This document shows, piece after piece, positions 54,273 through 63,921 of a stretch of 64,000 bases of DNA. Below the pieces are notes generated by a model. It was not told the DNA's origin. It saw only the letters and a program-made list of their open reading frames with translations, and did not search any database. Numbering within the stretch: the stretch's first letter is position 1; each line of letters begins with the position of its first letter. Origin of the DNA: Rhodocyclales bacterium GT-UBC (lineage in GTDB: Bacteria > Pseudomonadota > Gammaproteobacteria > Burkholderiales > Rhodocyclaceae); assembly GCA_003583745.1 (NCBI GenBank), contig QXPY01000002.1, positions 372,001 to 436,000 on the forward strand, given 5' to 3'. Made by a program: the position numbers and the translations under genes.

Positions 54273-55913
54273 TCAATCGGGACGAATTTCGAGCAGGCTT
54301 TCGTCCCAGGCAGCGTGTTTCTCGAGTCCAAGCAGGTTGGCCACCGTCGCCGCGATGTTCGACAGGCCGGCCTTTTCCGTCTGCCGCAAGCCGAGCTTGC
54401 CACCGGAAACGGTGTCGTAGAGGATCAGCGGCACCGGATTCAGCGTATGCGCCGTCTTTGCCTTGAACGAACCGTCCTTGTTCTGGGCCGGTTGTTTGGT
54501 CTTCTTGTCCAGTTCGTACATCTCGTCGGCATTGCCGTGGTCGGCGGTAATCAAGGCGACGCCGCCAGCCGCCTCAACCGCCTTGAGCAGACGGTCCAGC
54601 TGCAGGTCGACTGCCTCGATCGCCAGTGTCGCGGCGCGGAAGTTGCCGGTATGACCGACCATGTCGCCATTGGCGAAATTGCAGCGCAGCGTCTTGTACT
54701 GGCCGGACTGCAAGGCAGCGATCATCGCATCGGCAATTTCTGCGGCCTTCATCCACGGCCGCTGCTCGAAAGGCACGACATCGCTCGGCACTTCCTGCCA
54801 GGTTTCGCCCTCGAACTTGCCGGAACGGTTGCCGTTCCAGAAATAGGTAACGTGGCCGAACTTCTGGGTTTCGGAGCAGGCAAACTGGGTGATGCCCGAC
54901 TTGGCAAACCATTCGCCGGTGGTGTTCTTGATCGCCGGCGGCGCCACCAGGAAACGGCCGGGCAGCTTGAGGTCGCCGTCGTATTGCAGCATGCCGGCGT
55001 AGACCACCTTCGGCGTACGCACACGGTCAAACTTGTTGAAACCGGTTTCCTCGAAGGCACGCGTAATCTCGATGGCGCGATCGCCCCGGAAATTGAACAG
55101 GACGACCGAATCGCCATCCTCGATGGTGCCGACCGGTTTGCCGTTCTCGGCAATGACGAAAGGCGGCAAATCCTGGTCGATGGTGCCCGGATTCTGCTCG
55201 CGCAGGCCCTGCACCGCCGCCGTGGCATTGGCGAACTGCTGGCCTTCGCCGAGCACATGCGTTTTCCAGCCCTTGTCGACCATCGGCCAGTTGGCGTCGT
55301 AGCGATCCATCGTGATGTTCTGCCGGCCACCGCCGGAGGCGATGCGTGCGTCGAAAGCGGCATCGCTGATTTCGGCCAGGAAAGCCTCGAAGGGCACGAC
55401 ATAGTCGAGGGCGCTGGTTTCCGGCACGTCGCGCCCGTCGAGCAGGACGTGGATGCGCACCTTGGCGATGCCTTCGGCCTTGGCCTGAACGACCATCGCC
55501 TTCAGGTGGTCGATGTGGCTATGCACATTACCGTCGGAGAAGAGCCCTATGAAATGCAGCACGCCGTTGCGGGCGCCGGCAATCACCTGCTGCCAGGCTT
55601 CGCCCTGCCAGATGGCGCCGCTGGCGATGGCCTCGGCCACCAGCGCCGCGCCCTGGCTATAGACCTGGCCGGCGCCGATGGCGTTGTGGCCGACCTCGGA
55701 ATTCCCCATGTCGTCGTCCGATGGCATGCCGACGGCTGTCCCGTGCGCCCGCAGGCGGATGTTCGGAAAATCGGCGAACAAACGGTCGAGGGTCGGCTTG
55801 TTGGCGGCGGCGATGGCGCTGCCGACATCCGACTTGGGCATGCCGTAGCCGTCCATCACGATGATGACGACCGGCCCCTGGACTCCGGCGAACGAGGAAA
55901 ATTTTTCTAGCAT
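54273..55913 (-). CDS. gpmI: 2,3-bisphosphoglycerate-independent phosphoglycerate mutase
   Basis: A 546-residue Mn-dependent glycolytic enzyme interconverting 3- and 2-phosphoglycerate. Alkaline-phosphatase-fold metal motif VMDGYG near the N-terminus, catalytic Ser in DDDMGNSEVGHN, and the late metal site ALITADHGNADEMYE are intact. It is somewhat longer than the roughly 510 residues of many bacterial forms. Start ATG at 55913 gives MLEKFSSFAGVQGPVVI; a longer frame to 55991 lacks support. Confidence 0.93.
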   Translation of the reverse strand: MLEKFSSFAGVQGPVVIIVMDGYGMPKSDVGSAIAAANKPTLDRLFADFPNIRLRAHGTAVGMPSDDDMGNSEVGHNAIGAGQVYSQGAALVAEAIASGAIWQGEAWQQVIAGARNGVLHFIGLFSDGNVHSHIDHLKAMVVQAKAEGIAKVRIHVLLDGRDVPETSALDYVVPFEAFLAEISDAAFDARIASGGGRQNITMDRYDANWPMVDKGWKTHVLGEGQQFANATAAVQGLREQNPGTIDQDLPPFVIAENGKPVGTIEDGDSVVLFNFRGDRAIEITRAFEETGFNKFDRVRTPKVVYAGMLQYDGDLKLPGRFLVAPPAIKNTTGEWFAKSGITQFACSETQKFGHVTYFWNGNRSGKFEGETWQEVPSDVVPFEQRPWMKAAEIADAMIAALQSGQYKTLRCNFANGDMVGHTGNFRAATLAIEAVDLQLDRLLKAVEAAGGVALITADHGNADEMYELDKKTKQPAQNKDGSFKAKTAHTLNPVPLILYDTVSGGKLGLRQTEKAGLSNIAATVANLLGLEKHAAWDESLLEIRPD

Positions 55914-56044
55914 GAGCAAGCTTCCGGCTGGACAAGATCGGGCCTGAATCGCTACGACAGCCGCATTTCCGGCTGCCGATAATTCAGTCAATCCAGTATT
56001 TTACCCGCGAAGCCCCGCCCACGGCAGGTCTGACCGGGGCAGAC

Positions 56045-57241
56045 TTAGATCGCCGGCGCCAACGGCCGTGCCGCATCCCGCTTCTCGACGCCCTTGAGCA
56101 GCACCAACAGCAACGTCCCGACCAGCATCACCGCGGCCGCGAAGTAGAGTCCGGCGTTGTAGCTGCCCAGCGTGGTCGCCAGCCAGCCGGTGACAATCGG
56201 CCCGATGATCTGCGCCACACCGTAGGAAAGCGTCATCTTGCCCATCATCTTGGCCGGGCGGGTCGGGTAATAGCGGCCAGCCATGGTCAACACCAGACTG
56301 ACCATGCCGATGAAGGTGCCGCCAAACAGCAGCGCGCCGAAGATCGCCGCCGGCAGGCCGCCGACCGCGACCGGCAAGACGATCCCGACGATCTGCAACA
56401 CGGCCGCCGCGATCAGCGCATTGATGTCGCCAATCCGGCGCGAGATCAGGTCCCAGTTGATGCAGGCCGGCGCCGCCCCGATGCCGATTGCCAGGAAAAC
56501 CAGGTTGCCCTGTCCGGCCAGACCGGGCAGGCGCTCGACGATGGCGACGATGAAGGTAGCGCTGACCACGAAGCCGATGCCGGCGCAAAAATAGGCAGCC
56601 ATGAACAGGCGCATGAACAGCGGGCTGGGCGGCTTGTCCTCCATCTTCTGCCCGCTCTTGGTGACGCCACTGGTATCGGGCGGCGGCAGCCAGCGCAAGG
56701 CCGGCACCAGCAGCAGGCAACCGAAGACGGTAAAGGCAAACCATTGCTCCCGCCAGTCCAGCCAGTGGCTCATCACGGCAACCGCAGTGGCGCAACCGGC
56801 AATGCCGATGCCGATACCGGCAAAGTGGATGCCCAGCTCGCTGCGATGGTTGTGGCGGATCAGCCAGTTGAGGATCAATCCCGTGCCGAGCAGCATGCCG
56901 GCGGCGCTGGCCAGGCCGGCGAAATAGCGCGACAAGGCCCAGACCGTGACATCGGTCGTCATGCCCATCAGCGCTGTGCTCAGGATGGCGACCACCAGCC
57001 CGATCCGGTACAGGCGGTCCTTGAGCACCAGGTCGCTGATCAGCGAAGCGATCAAGGCCCCGCTCAGGTAGCCGGCGTAATTGATCCCGGCCAGCCAGCC
57101 GGCTTCGGCCACGCCCAGCCCAGCCTGCTTCTGCATCAGGGGCAGCAACGGCGTGTAGGAAAAGCGGGCAACGCCCAGGACCAGGATCAGGCTGAAGATA
57201 CCGGCACTCAACACCTTGAGACGGGCGATTTGTTCACTCAT
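56045..57241 (-). CDS. YbfB/YjiJ-family MFS transporter
   Basis: A 398-residue transporter with twelve helices. It opens LSAGIFSLILVLGVARFSYT with PLLPLMQKQAGLG, which is typical for the YbfB/YjiJ family. ATG at 57241 is used; an upstream TTG would add two codons. The divergent LysR gene 98 bases away probably controls it. The substrate is unknown. Confidence 0.88.
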   Translation of the reverse strand: MSEQIARLKVLSAGIFSLILVLGVARFSYTPLLPLMQKQAGLGVAEAGWLAGINYAGYLSGALIASLISDLVLKDRLYRIGLVVAILSTALMGMTTDVTVWALSRYFAGLASAAGMLLGTGLILNWLIRHNHRSELGIHFAGIGIGIAGCATAVAVMSHWLDWREQWFAFTVFGCLLLVPALRWLPPPDTSGVTKSGQKMEDKPPSPLFMRLFMAAYFCAGIGFVVSATFIVAIVERLPGLAGQGNLVFLAIGIGAAPACINWDLISRRIGDINALIAAAVLQIVGIVLPVAVGGLPAAIFGALLFGGTFIGMVSLVLTMAGRYYPTRPAKMMGKMTLSYGVAQIIGPIVTGWLATTLGSYNAGLYFAAAVMLVGTLLLVLLKGVEKRDAARPLAPAI

Positions 57242-57339
57242 ATGCAAGCCATTTATTTTTGATAAGCGAACAATAAACAGGCTAAGCTATCTATACAAAT
57301 GATTTATTTAGAAACAACCATTCGTTTTTGGAGATAGGA

Positions 57340-58197
57340 ATGGAACTTGTCGCGTTGCGCACCTTCCAGGCCGTAGTCGAAGAAGGCGGCATCCTCGCCG
57401 CCTCGCGCAAGCTGAATACCGTCCAGTCCAACGTCACCAGCCGAATCCGCCGGCTGGAAGAAGAACTGGGCGCCGAACTGTTCTTCCGCAAGGGGCGCGG
57501 TATCGAGCTGGCCCCGTCCGGCCGCGTCCTGCTCGATTACGCCCGCCGGATGATCCGCCTCGAACAGGAAACCAGCGCCGCCGTCCGCCAGGTCGGCGAA
57601 AGCATCGGCGAACTGCGCATCGGCGCCATGGAAACCTTTGCCGCCCTGCATCTGCCGACTGCGCTCAAGGCGGTACGCAGCGAACACCCCGGCCTCGAAC
57701 TGCGGGTCTATACCGACACCAGCGCCTCGCTGACCGAGCGCATCCTCAATCACAAGCTCGATTGCGCCTTCATCGCCGGGCCGGTCGTTCATCCGGAACT
57801 GGAATTCGACCAACTGGTGGTCGAGGAACTGGTCCAGGTCAGTGCTGCGGACGCCGACCCGGTATTACAACCCTTGATCCTGTTCCGCGAGGGCTGCGCC
57901 TACCGGACCCGCGCCATAGCCTGGCAGCGCACGATCGGGCATGCCATGGCCGATGCCATGGAGTTCGGCACGCTGGAAGGCATCCTCGGCTGCGTCTCGG
58001 TCGGGCTGGGCTGGACCTTGATGCCGCGCCGGGTCGTCGAACAGTCGCCACACGCCGGCGAACTGGTGACGCAAAACCTGCCGCCCGACATCGCCCACGT
58101 TCCGACCGGGATGATCACCCGGCGCGACGCACCGCCGATGAATGCGCTGAAAACCCTGGCCCACGCCATTGCCTGCAGCGCCGGCCAAAGCGCCTGA
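57340..58197 (+). CDS. LysR-family transcriptional regulator
   Basis: A 285-residue LysR protein with N-terminal winged helix ELVALRTFQAVVEEGGILAA and LNTVQSNVTSRIRRLEEELG, then an effector domain. ATG at 57340 has GGAG six bases upstream; a TTG four codons earlier is less likely. Divergent from the YbfB-type transporter in an AT-rich intergenic region. The sequence is of the type that senses a small organic compound. Confidence 0.9.
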   Translation: MELVALRTFQAVVEEGGILAASRKLNTVQSNVTSRIRRLEEELGAELFFRKGRGIELAPSGRVLLDYARRMIRLEQETSAAVRQVGESIGELRIGAMETFAALHLPTALKAVRSEHPGLELRVYTDTSASLTERILNHKLDCAFIAGPVVHPELEFDQLVVEELVQVSAADADPVLQPLILFREGCAYRTRAIAWQRTIGHAMADAMEFGTLEGILGCVSVGLGWTLMPRRVVEQSPHAGELVTQNLPPDIAHVPTGMITRRDAPPMNALKTLAHAIACSAGQSA

Positions 58198-58351
58198 GCC
58201 GGCCTGGCCGGTTCCGTAAAAACCGCACTTGCCGAATGGCGGCCTGCGGCCTAAGCTGAATTCGAACGCATGGAATGTCGGGGCAATCGCCGACCTCAGT
58301 CCAGCCGCCGTGATTGCCCTTCCCGTCTCGCATCCAGCAAGGGAGTCAATC

Positions 58352-59374
58352 ATGGCAAACACAATGAAAGCGGCCGTCGTTCACGCCTTCGGGCAACCCC
58401 TGGTCATTGAAGAAGTCGCCATTCCGGACGTACCGGCCGGCAAGGTGCTGGTCCGCATCGTCGCCTCCGGCGTCTGCCACACCGACCTGCATGCCGCCGA
58501 CGGCGACTGGCCGGTCAAACCCAGCCTGCCCTTCATCCCCGGCCACGAAGGCGTCGGTTACGTCGCCCAGGTCGGGGCCGGCGTTACCTGGGTCAAGGAA
58601 GGCGACCGGGTCGGCGTGCCCTGGCTGCATACCGCCTGTGGCCATTGCGAACACTGCATCACTGGCTGGGAAACCCTGTGCGACAACCAGCAGATGACTG
58701 GCTACACGGTCAATGGCGGCTATGCCGAATACGTGCTGGCCGACCCGGCCTATGTCGGCAAGCTGCCCGACAACCTGGAATTCGCCCCGGCCGCCCCCGT
58801 CCTCTGTGCCGGCGTCACCGTCTACAAGGGTCTCAAGGCGCTCGATTGCAAGCCGGGCAACTGGGTGGTCATTTCCGGCATCGGCGGCCTCGGCCACATG
58901 GCCGTCCAGTACGCCAAGGCCATGGGCTTCCATGTCATTGCCGTCGACGTCGCCGACGAGAAGCTAGCCTTGGCCCGCTCGCTGGGCGCCGACGAGACAA
59001 TCAATGCGCTGAGCGAAGACCCGATCCAGCGCGTTCAGCAGAACATCCGCGGCGCCCACGGCGTGCTGGTCACCGCCGTTTCGCGCGGCGCTTTCGCCCA
59101 GGCGGTCGGCATGTTGCACAAACGCGGCACGATGTCGCTGGTCGGCCTGCCGCCGGGCAATTTCGAACTGCCGATCTTCGACGTCGTCCTCAATGCCAAG
59201 ACGGTCCGTGGCTCCATCGTCGGCACCCGCAAAGACCTGCAGGAAGCCCTCGAGTTCGCCGGTGAAGGCAAGGTCGCCGCCCACTACAGCATGGACAGGC
59301 TGGACAACATCAATGCGATTTTCGGGCAGATGAAAGCCGGCAAGATAGACGGCCGGATCGTTGTCAGCATCTAG
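58352..59374 (+). CDS. adhP: zinc-dependent alcohol dehydrogenase AdhP
   Basis: A 340-residue medium-chain dehydrogenase oxidising ethanol or other primary alcohols with NAD. Catalytic zinc residues lie in SGVCHTDLHA and PGHEGVG; structural zinc Cys in ACGHCEHCITGWETLC; the NAD loop is GIGGLGHMAVQ. GGGAG precedes the ATG at 58352; the longer frame (to 58229) is in the gap after the LysR gene. Monocistronic by position. Confidence 0.93.
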   Translation: MANTMKAAVVHAFGQPLVIEEVAIPDVPAGKVLVRIVASGVCHTDLHAADGDWPVKPSLPFIPGHEGVGYVAQVGAGVTWVKEGDRVGVPWLHTACGHCEHCITGWETLCDNQQMTGYTVNGGYAEYVLADPAYVGKLPDNLEFAPAAPVLCAGVTVYKGLKALDCKPGNWVVISGIGGLGHMAVQYAKAMGFHVIAVDVADEKLALARSLGADETINALSEDPIQRVQQNIRGAHGVLVTAVSRGAFAQAVGMLHKRGTMSLVGLPPGNFELPIFDVVLNAKTVRGSIVGTRKDLQEALEFAGEGKVAAHYSMDRLDNINAIFGQMKAGKIDGRIVVSI

Positions 59375-59515
59375 AAACACCTCGGTCACGGAGCGATACA
59401 CAGTCTTACACTCGTACTGACATCCCCTGGGTCATCGACCGCGTTATTCGCTACAAGGCACTGCACTGTCGCAGTACCGGAAAACGCAAATCAAACCTGC
59501 TCAAGGAGATTCAAA

Positions 59516-59848
59516 ATGATCAAGACTGTTATCGCTCTCGCTGTTGCCGCCGGCTTTGCTTCCGCTTCCTTCGCTCAAGGTGCTGCCGCCTCCGCTCCCG
59601 CCGTCGCACCTGCTGCAGCCACTGCCGAGAAGAAGGTCGAAGCCCCGAAGGCCGCCGAACCGGTCAAGGCCGAAGCCGCCAAGACCGAAGTGAAGAGCGA
59701 AGTTAAGAGTGAAAAGCCGGTCGTCAAGCACGAAGGCAAGAAGCATGAAAAGCACGCCAAGAAGACGGAGAAGGCCGAAAAGACTGAAGTGAAGGCTGAA
59801 GCCAAACCGGAAGCCAAGCCGGTTGCCGTTGCCCCGACCAGCAAGTAA
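59516..59848 (+). CDS. small exported Lys/Ala/Glu-rich low-complexity protein
   Basis: A 110-residue protein with a Sec signal peptide (cut about ASASFAQ) and a mature part made almost only of Ala, Lys, Glu, Val and Pro, including repeated KTEVK/KAEAKPEAKP segments. AAGGAG precedes the ATG at 59516. No known fold; predicted disordered or helical. Two-way terminator follows. Proteins of this look occur as periplasmic, envelope or cation-binding proteins; a role is not assignable. Confidence 0.7.
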   Translation: MIKTVIALAVAAGFASASFAQGAAASAPAVAPAAATAEKKVEAPKAAEPVKAEAAKTEVKSEVKSEKPVVKHEGKKHEKHAKKTEKAEKTEVKAEAKPEAKPVAVAPTSK

Positions 59849-59865
59849 GCCGGCGAGCACGCAAA

Positions 59866-59899
59866 ACAAGAAGCCCAGGCCACGGCCTGGGCTTCTTGT
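59866..59899. terminator. two-way terminator between convergent genes
   Basis: Perfect 15-base arms ACAAGAAGCCCAGGC and GCCTGGGCTTCTTGT around a four-base loop, between the ends of the small exported protein gene and the 255-residue gene. The T-rich right arm end helps plus-strand termination; the left arm does the same on the other strand. Confidence 0.75.
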
Positions 59900-59902
59900 C
59901 GT

Positions 59903-60670
59903 TCAGGCCTGTCCGGCGTTGGCCCGACGCGCCTGCTGCCAGGCCAGCACGACCTGGCCGGAATGCGCCAGGATCGCCTGGTAACGTTCCTTCGGCAGCG
60001 CCTGACGCAGGGATTCGAAAAGTTGCTGCGTACTCTGCTGAGCCACTTCGCTTGCCGCTGCTTCAGCGTTGAGCAAGCCGACCTGGATGTTGGCCAGCGC
60101 GTCGGCCAGCAGGCGCCAGCCCAGTTCGGGCATTTTTTCGTTGAGCGCCAGCATCATCGCCCCCAGCGGCTGCAGGATGCCTTGTGCTTGTTCCACGGTT
60201 TCGCAAGCCGTCATCGCATGCCACAGGGCCAGGTGAATGGCGCGGCGCAACTCGACCTTGAAATCGATGGCATCGCCCTCGACCCGCTCGATCTGACCGA
60301 AAAACCACTGGAATCGTGCTTCGCCCGGCGCGTCGAGGCGGTTGCGCAAGGCGCCAAGCAAGGCCGACAGCGCCGGAATGGCGCTCAGATCGAAAGCCTG
60401 GCTGTAGGCCAGCCCCCACTGGTCGAGACCGCTCACCAACAAGGCCAGACGCACGGCCTGGGCATCGGCGCCCTCGCCGGCCAGGCACCACTGCACGCAC
60501 TGGAACTCGACGTCGCTCATCGCCTTGCCGAAAGCTTCCTGATCGGCCGAGAAGGCTTGCCGGAAAATGCCGGCAAAGATGTCCTGGGCCATGCGGGCGG
60601 CCTGGCGTTGCGTCTCGGCATCGACCAGCGCGGCAAGGGCATCGACGGGAAGGCTGGCGGCAGTACTCAT
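59903..60670 (-). CDS. conserved protein of unknown function
   Basis: A 255-residue mainly helical soluble protein I do not recognise. It has no signal peptide or membrane helix. Notable stretches are AMSDVEFQCVQWCLAGEG, RFQWFFGQIERVEGDAIDF and RLLADALANIQVGLLN. The helical C-terminus is rich in Gln and Ala. Start ATG at 60670 gives MSTAASLPV. It is convergent with the small exported protein and divergent from minC, so no operon context helps. Confidence 0.6.
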   Translation of the reverse strand: MSTAASLPVDALAALVDAETQRQAARMAQDIFAGIFRQAFSADQEAFGKAMSDVEFQCVQWCLAGEGADAQAVRLALLVSGLDQWGLAYSQAFDLSAIPALSALLGALRNRLDAPGEARFQWFFGQIERVEGDAIDFKVELRRAIHLALWHAMTACETVEQAQGILQPLGAMMLALNEKMPELGWRLLADALANIQVGLLNAEAAASEVAQQSTQQLFESLRQALPKERYQAILAHSGQVVLAWQQARRANAGQA

Positions 60671-60811
60671 CTCGAATCCGGACAATCAAAAAGGGAAGGC
60701 ATTCTAGCGACCGGGCCGGATTGCGTCACCCGCCAGCCATCAGACACCATGCCGATGGCGTAAGCGGAATGCAGCCCCCCCCTTGCCGAGGGCGAAAATA
60801 CGCCAATTTTC

Positions 60812-60839
60812 TTTGCCGGCAGGCGGCCTGTGGGATAAT
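60812..60839 (+). promoter_or_regulatory. probable promoter of minCDE
   Basis: TTTGCC (60812-60817) and GATAAT (60834-60839), 16 bases apart, 30 bases before the minC ATG. The -10 is close to consensus. Confidence 0.5.
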
Positions 60840-60869
60840 TGCCGCCTCTACGCACCCCAACCAGCAGGC

Positions 60870-61652
60870 ATGGCAAAAGATTCACCCATCCAGTTCAAGG
60901 GCACGACGCTCAAGATCATCCAGACGCAACTGCGCAGCACCGATCTGGCGACACTGCATGCCGCCCTGGCCGACCTGACCGGTAACAGCCCGGACTTTTT
61001 CGAGAACGATCTGGCCGTGCTCGACTTCAGCGCGGCCGAGGACTTGCCGGCGCACGCCGAGTGGGCACAAATCGTCGAACTGCTGCGGCGTTCAGGCCTC
61101 AACGCCGTCGCCACCCTCGGCTTGCCCGAGATGCTCGCCGCCCAGGCCGCTGCCGCCGGACTGCCGACCGTTGGCGCCGACGCACTCGGTCGCCCCAAGG
61201 CCAAGGCAGTGGAAGCCGCCGAACCCGCTCCGCCCCCGGCCCCGGTCGCCGCCCCGGTCGAAGTGGCGCCGCCACCGCCGCCGCCCGCCCCGGAACCGGC
61301 CCCGCGCACCGTCATTCTCGACAAGCCGCTGCGTTCCGGGCAGCGCTTCTATGCCAAGGGCTCCGACCTGATCGTCATGGCCATGGTCAGCGCCGGCGCC
61401 GAAGTCATCGCCGACGGCAACATCCACGTCTATGCCCCGCTGCGCGGCCGCGCCCTGGCCGGCGCCAGCGGCGACAAGGATGCCCGCATCTTCACCACCA
61501 GCCTGGAGGCGGAGCTGGTATCCGTGGCCGGCCTGTACCGTACATTCGAGGCTGGCGTGCCCGCCGAACTGGCCCGCCAGCCCGCCACCATCAGCCTGCT
61601 CGAGGAAGGCGGCGCGGCCCGTCTGAACATCGCCGCGCTGGCGCTTCGTTAA
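60870..61652 (+). CDS. minC: septum-site determining protein MinC
   Basis: A 260-residue FtsZ inhibitor. N-terminal domain (about 1-110), a proline-rich linker with PPPAPVAAP and [12 protein letters not shown], and a C-terminal beta-helix domain with [18 protein letters not shown] and [20 protein letters not shown] that binds MinD. ATG at 60870 gives [11 protein letters not shown]. First gene of minCDE, with a likely promoter directly upstream. The linker is unusually long and rich in Pro and Ala. Confidence 0.95.
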   Translation: MAKDSPIQFKGTTLKIIQTQLRSTDLATLHAALADLTGNSPDFFENDLAVLDFSAAEDLPAHAEWAQIVELLRRSGLNAVATLGLPEMLAAQAAAAGLPTVGADALGRPKAKAVEAAEPAPPPAPVAAPVEVAPPPPPPAPEPAPRTVILDKPLRSGQRFYAKGSDLIVMAMVSAGAEVIADGNIHVYAPLRGRALAGASGDKDARIFTTSLEAELVSVAGLYRTFEAGVPAELARQPATISLLEEGGAARLNIAALALR

Positions 61653-61685
61653 CCCCATTCAAACCACTATTTGCGAGAAATCACC

Positions 61686-62501
61686 GTGACCAGAATCGTC
61701 GTCGTAACCTCCGGCAAAGGCGGAGTCGGCAAGACCACCACCAGCGCCAGCTTCTCTTCCGGCCTCGCCCTGCGCGGCTTCAAGACTGCCGTCATCGACT
61801 TCGACGTCGGCCTGCGCAATCTCGACCTGATCATGGGTTGCGAACGGCGCGTCGTCTACGACCTGATCAACGTCATCAATGGCGAAGCGACGCTGACCCA
61901 GGCGCTGATCAAGGACAAGCACTGCGACAACCTGTTCGTGCTGCCGGCCTCGCAAACCCGCGACAAGGATGCACTGACCGAGGAAGGCGTCGAGAAAGTC
62001 ATCAAGGAACTGGAGCACCAGGGCTTCGACTACATCGTCTGCGATTCGCCGGCCGGTATCGAATCGGGCGCCATCATGGCCCTGACCTTCGCCGACGAAG
62101 CGCTGGTCGTGACCAACCCGGAAGTCTCCTCGGTGCGCGACTCCGACCGCATCCTCGGCATCCTGCAAGCCAAGTCGCGGCGCGCCATCGAAGGCCGCGA
62201 ACCGGTCAAGGAACACCTGCTCATCACCCGCTACAACCCGGGCCGCGTCGAGGCCGGCGAAATGCTGTCCTACAAGGACATCCAGGAAATCCTGCGGGTG
62301 CCCATCATCGGCGTCATCCCGGAGTCGGAAGAAGTCCTGCAGGCCTCGAACCAGGGTTCGCCGGTCATCCACCAGAAGGAAACCGAAGCCTCCGAGGCTT
62401 ATCACGATGTCATCGGTCGTTTCCTCGGCGAAGACAAGCCGTTGCGCTTCGTCGACTACGTCAAACCGGGTCTGCTCAAGCGCCTGTTTGGAGGCAAGTA
62501 A
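61686..62501 (+). CDS. minD: septum-site determining ATPase MinD
   Basis: A 271-residue membrane-cycling ATPase of the ParA/MinD family. Deviant Walker [11 protein letters not shown], switch [16 protein letters not shown], Walker [13 protein letters not shown] and the C-terminal amphipathic membrane helix [11 protein letters not shown] are intact. GTG at 61686 gives the usual MinD start [13 protein letters not shown]; a TTG five codons upstream is rejected. Confidence 0.95.
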   Translation: MTRIVVVTSGKGGVGKTTTSASFSSGLALRGFKTAVIDFDVGLRNLDLIMGCERRVVYDLINVINGEATLTQALIKDKHCDNLFVLPASQTRDKDALTEEGVEKVIKELEHQGFDYIVCDSPAGIESGAIMALTFADEALVVTNPEVSSVRDSDRILGILQAKSRRAIEGREPVKEHLLITRYNPGRVEAGEMLSYKDIQEILRVPIIGVIPESEEVLQASNQGSPVIHQKETEASEAYHDVIGRFLGEDKPLRFVDYVKPGLLKRLFGGK

Positions 62502-62502
62502 C

Positions 62503-62760
62503 ATGTCCTGGCTCCAGAAACTGTTCGGCAACCAGCCGAAAACCGCCCAGGTAGCCAAGGAGCGGCTGCAGCTGATCATCGCCCACGAGCGCGATGGCGG
62601 CGGCAGCAGTGCCAATTTCCTGCCCGACCTGCAGCGCGAACTGATTGCCGTGATCTCGAAATACGTCAAGGTCAATACCGACGACATCCGCGTCTCCCTG
62701 GAAAAGCAGGGCAATTACGAGGTCCTGGAAGTCAACATCGTGTTGCCGGAAAAGGGCTGA
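62503..62760 (+). CDS. minE: cell division topological specificity factor MinE
   Basis: An 85-residue protein that drives MinD off the membrane. N-terminal amphipathic helix MSWLQKLFG, MinD-contact helix [15 protein letters not shown], and the C-terminal dimer domain with [16 protein letters not shown] at 62503 follows the minD stop by one base; GGAGG lies inside the end of minD. Confidence 0.95.
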   Translation: MSWLQKLFGNQPKTAQVAKERLQLIIAHERDGGGSSANFLPDLQRELIAVISKYVKVNTDDIRVSLEKQGNYEVLEVNIVLPEKG

Positions 62761-62787
62761 TCCGCCCCTTGCTGCAAGGCATTCCGC

Positions 62788-62825
62788 CCGCCGGGTAAAA
62801 CCAGGTCAAGCGTCTTTACCGGCGG
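62788..62825 (+). terminator. imperfect hairpin after minE
   Basis: CCGCCGGGTAAA and TTTACCGGCGG (one bulged base) enclose a 15-base loop, 28 bases after the minE stop. No T-run follows. It may end or protect the min transcript and precedes the ClpX-like gene. Confidence 0.4.
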
Positions 62826-62871
62826 GGGGAAACGGGCATAGCATCGGGGCATTCCGAACCGGGGATCGCCC

Positions 62872-63885
62872 ATGCCAGTCCAATTCAAACCCAGCGACAT
62901 CGTCCGCCAGCTTTCCGAGCACGTCATCGGCCAGGACGAAGCCAAGCGTACCCTTGCCGTCGCCATCTACGCCCACTTCCGGCGCATGGCCAATACAGCG
63001 GCCGACAGCGTCGAGCTGACCAAGAGCAACATCCTGCTGATCGGCCCGACCGGCAGCGGCAAAACCCTGCTCTGCGAGACCCTGGCCCGTATCCTCGACG
63101 TGCCCTTCGTCACCGCCGATGCCACCTCGCTGGCCCAGACCCAGTTCGTCGGCGACGAGATCGAAGCCATCCTGCACCGCCTGCTCGACCGCGCCGAAGG
63201 CGACCTGGCGCGCGCCCAGCGCGGCATCGTTTTCGTGGACGAGGTGGACAAGCTCAAGGCAGTCAGCGGCGAAAGCCGCGCCAGTTCGGGCGAGAGCGTC
63301 CAGCACGCCCTGCTCAAGATCATGGAAGGCGCCCCCGTCCGCCTCAAGGACGGGCGACATATCGACACCACCCACATCCTGTTCATCTGCGGCGGCGCCT
63401 TCGTCGGCCTCGACCGCATCCTGACCAAGACCCACACCTTCGGTTTCATCGCTACCTCGGGCGGCGACGACCAGAAAATCCTCGAACGCCTCAATGCCCG
63501 GGTCAAACCGACCGACCTGCTGGAATTCGGCCTGATTCCGGAATTCGCCGGCCGCCTGCCAATCGTTACCCGGCTGCACGATCTGACGCTGGACATGCTG
63601 ATCCGCATCATGACCGAGCCGAAGAATGCCATCGCCAAGCAATTTGCCGCCATGCTGCAGGCCGAGGGCGTCGAACTGCGCATCGATGCCGCGGTCTATC
63701 GCCAGATCGCCGAACTGGCGATCGAGTACAAGGCCGGCGCGCGCAGTCTGCGCGGCATTTTCGAGGAAATGATGACCGACGTGCTGTACACCGTGCCCGA
63801 CCACCCCGAAATCCGCCGCGTCGTCATCAGGTCGCTGTTCGAAGCACCACAACTGCTCGCCGTTCGCCCCACCCCCGGCAGTTGA
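62872..63885 (+). CDS. ClpX-like AAA+ ATPase without the zinc-binding domain
   Basis: A 337-residue AAA+ ATPase close to ClpX (about 420 residues) but starting directly at the AAA module; the N-terminal four-Cys zinc domain is missing. Walker A GPTGSGKT (58-65), Walker B FVDEVD (121-126), arginine-finger region GLIPEFAGRLP and sensor 2 GARSLRG are present. The ClpP-docking tripeptide IGF is FGF (190-192), and the pore loop GYVG is QFVG (91-94). So ClpP docking and translocation seem possible, but substrate choice must differ. It lies 111 bases after minE. No clpP is nearby. A housekeeping clpX is presumably elsewhere. Confidence 0.88.
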   Translation: MPVQFKPSDIVRQLSEHVIGQDEAKRTLAVAIYAHFRRMANTAADSVELTKSNILLIGPTGSGKTLLCETLARILDVPFVTADATSLAQTQFVGDEIEAILHRLLDRAEGDLARAQRGIVFVDEVDKLKAVSGESRASSGESVQHALLKIMEGAPVRLKDGRHIDTTHILFICGGAFVGLDRILTKTHTFGFIATSGGDDQKILERLNARVKPTDLLEFGLIPEFAGRLPIVTRLHDLTLDMLIRIMTEPKNAIAKQFAAMLQAEGVELRIDAAVYRQIAELAIEYKAGARSLRGIFEEMMTDVLYTVPDHPEIRRVVIRSLFEAPQLLAVRPTPGS

Positions 63886-63921
63886 GCATCCACCGCACAA
63901 CGCTGCCAGAAAGCCCTGAAC

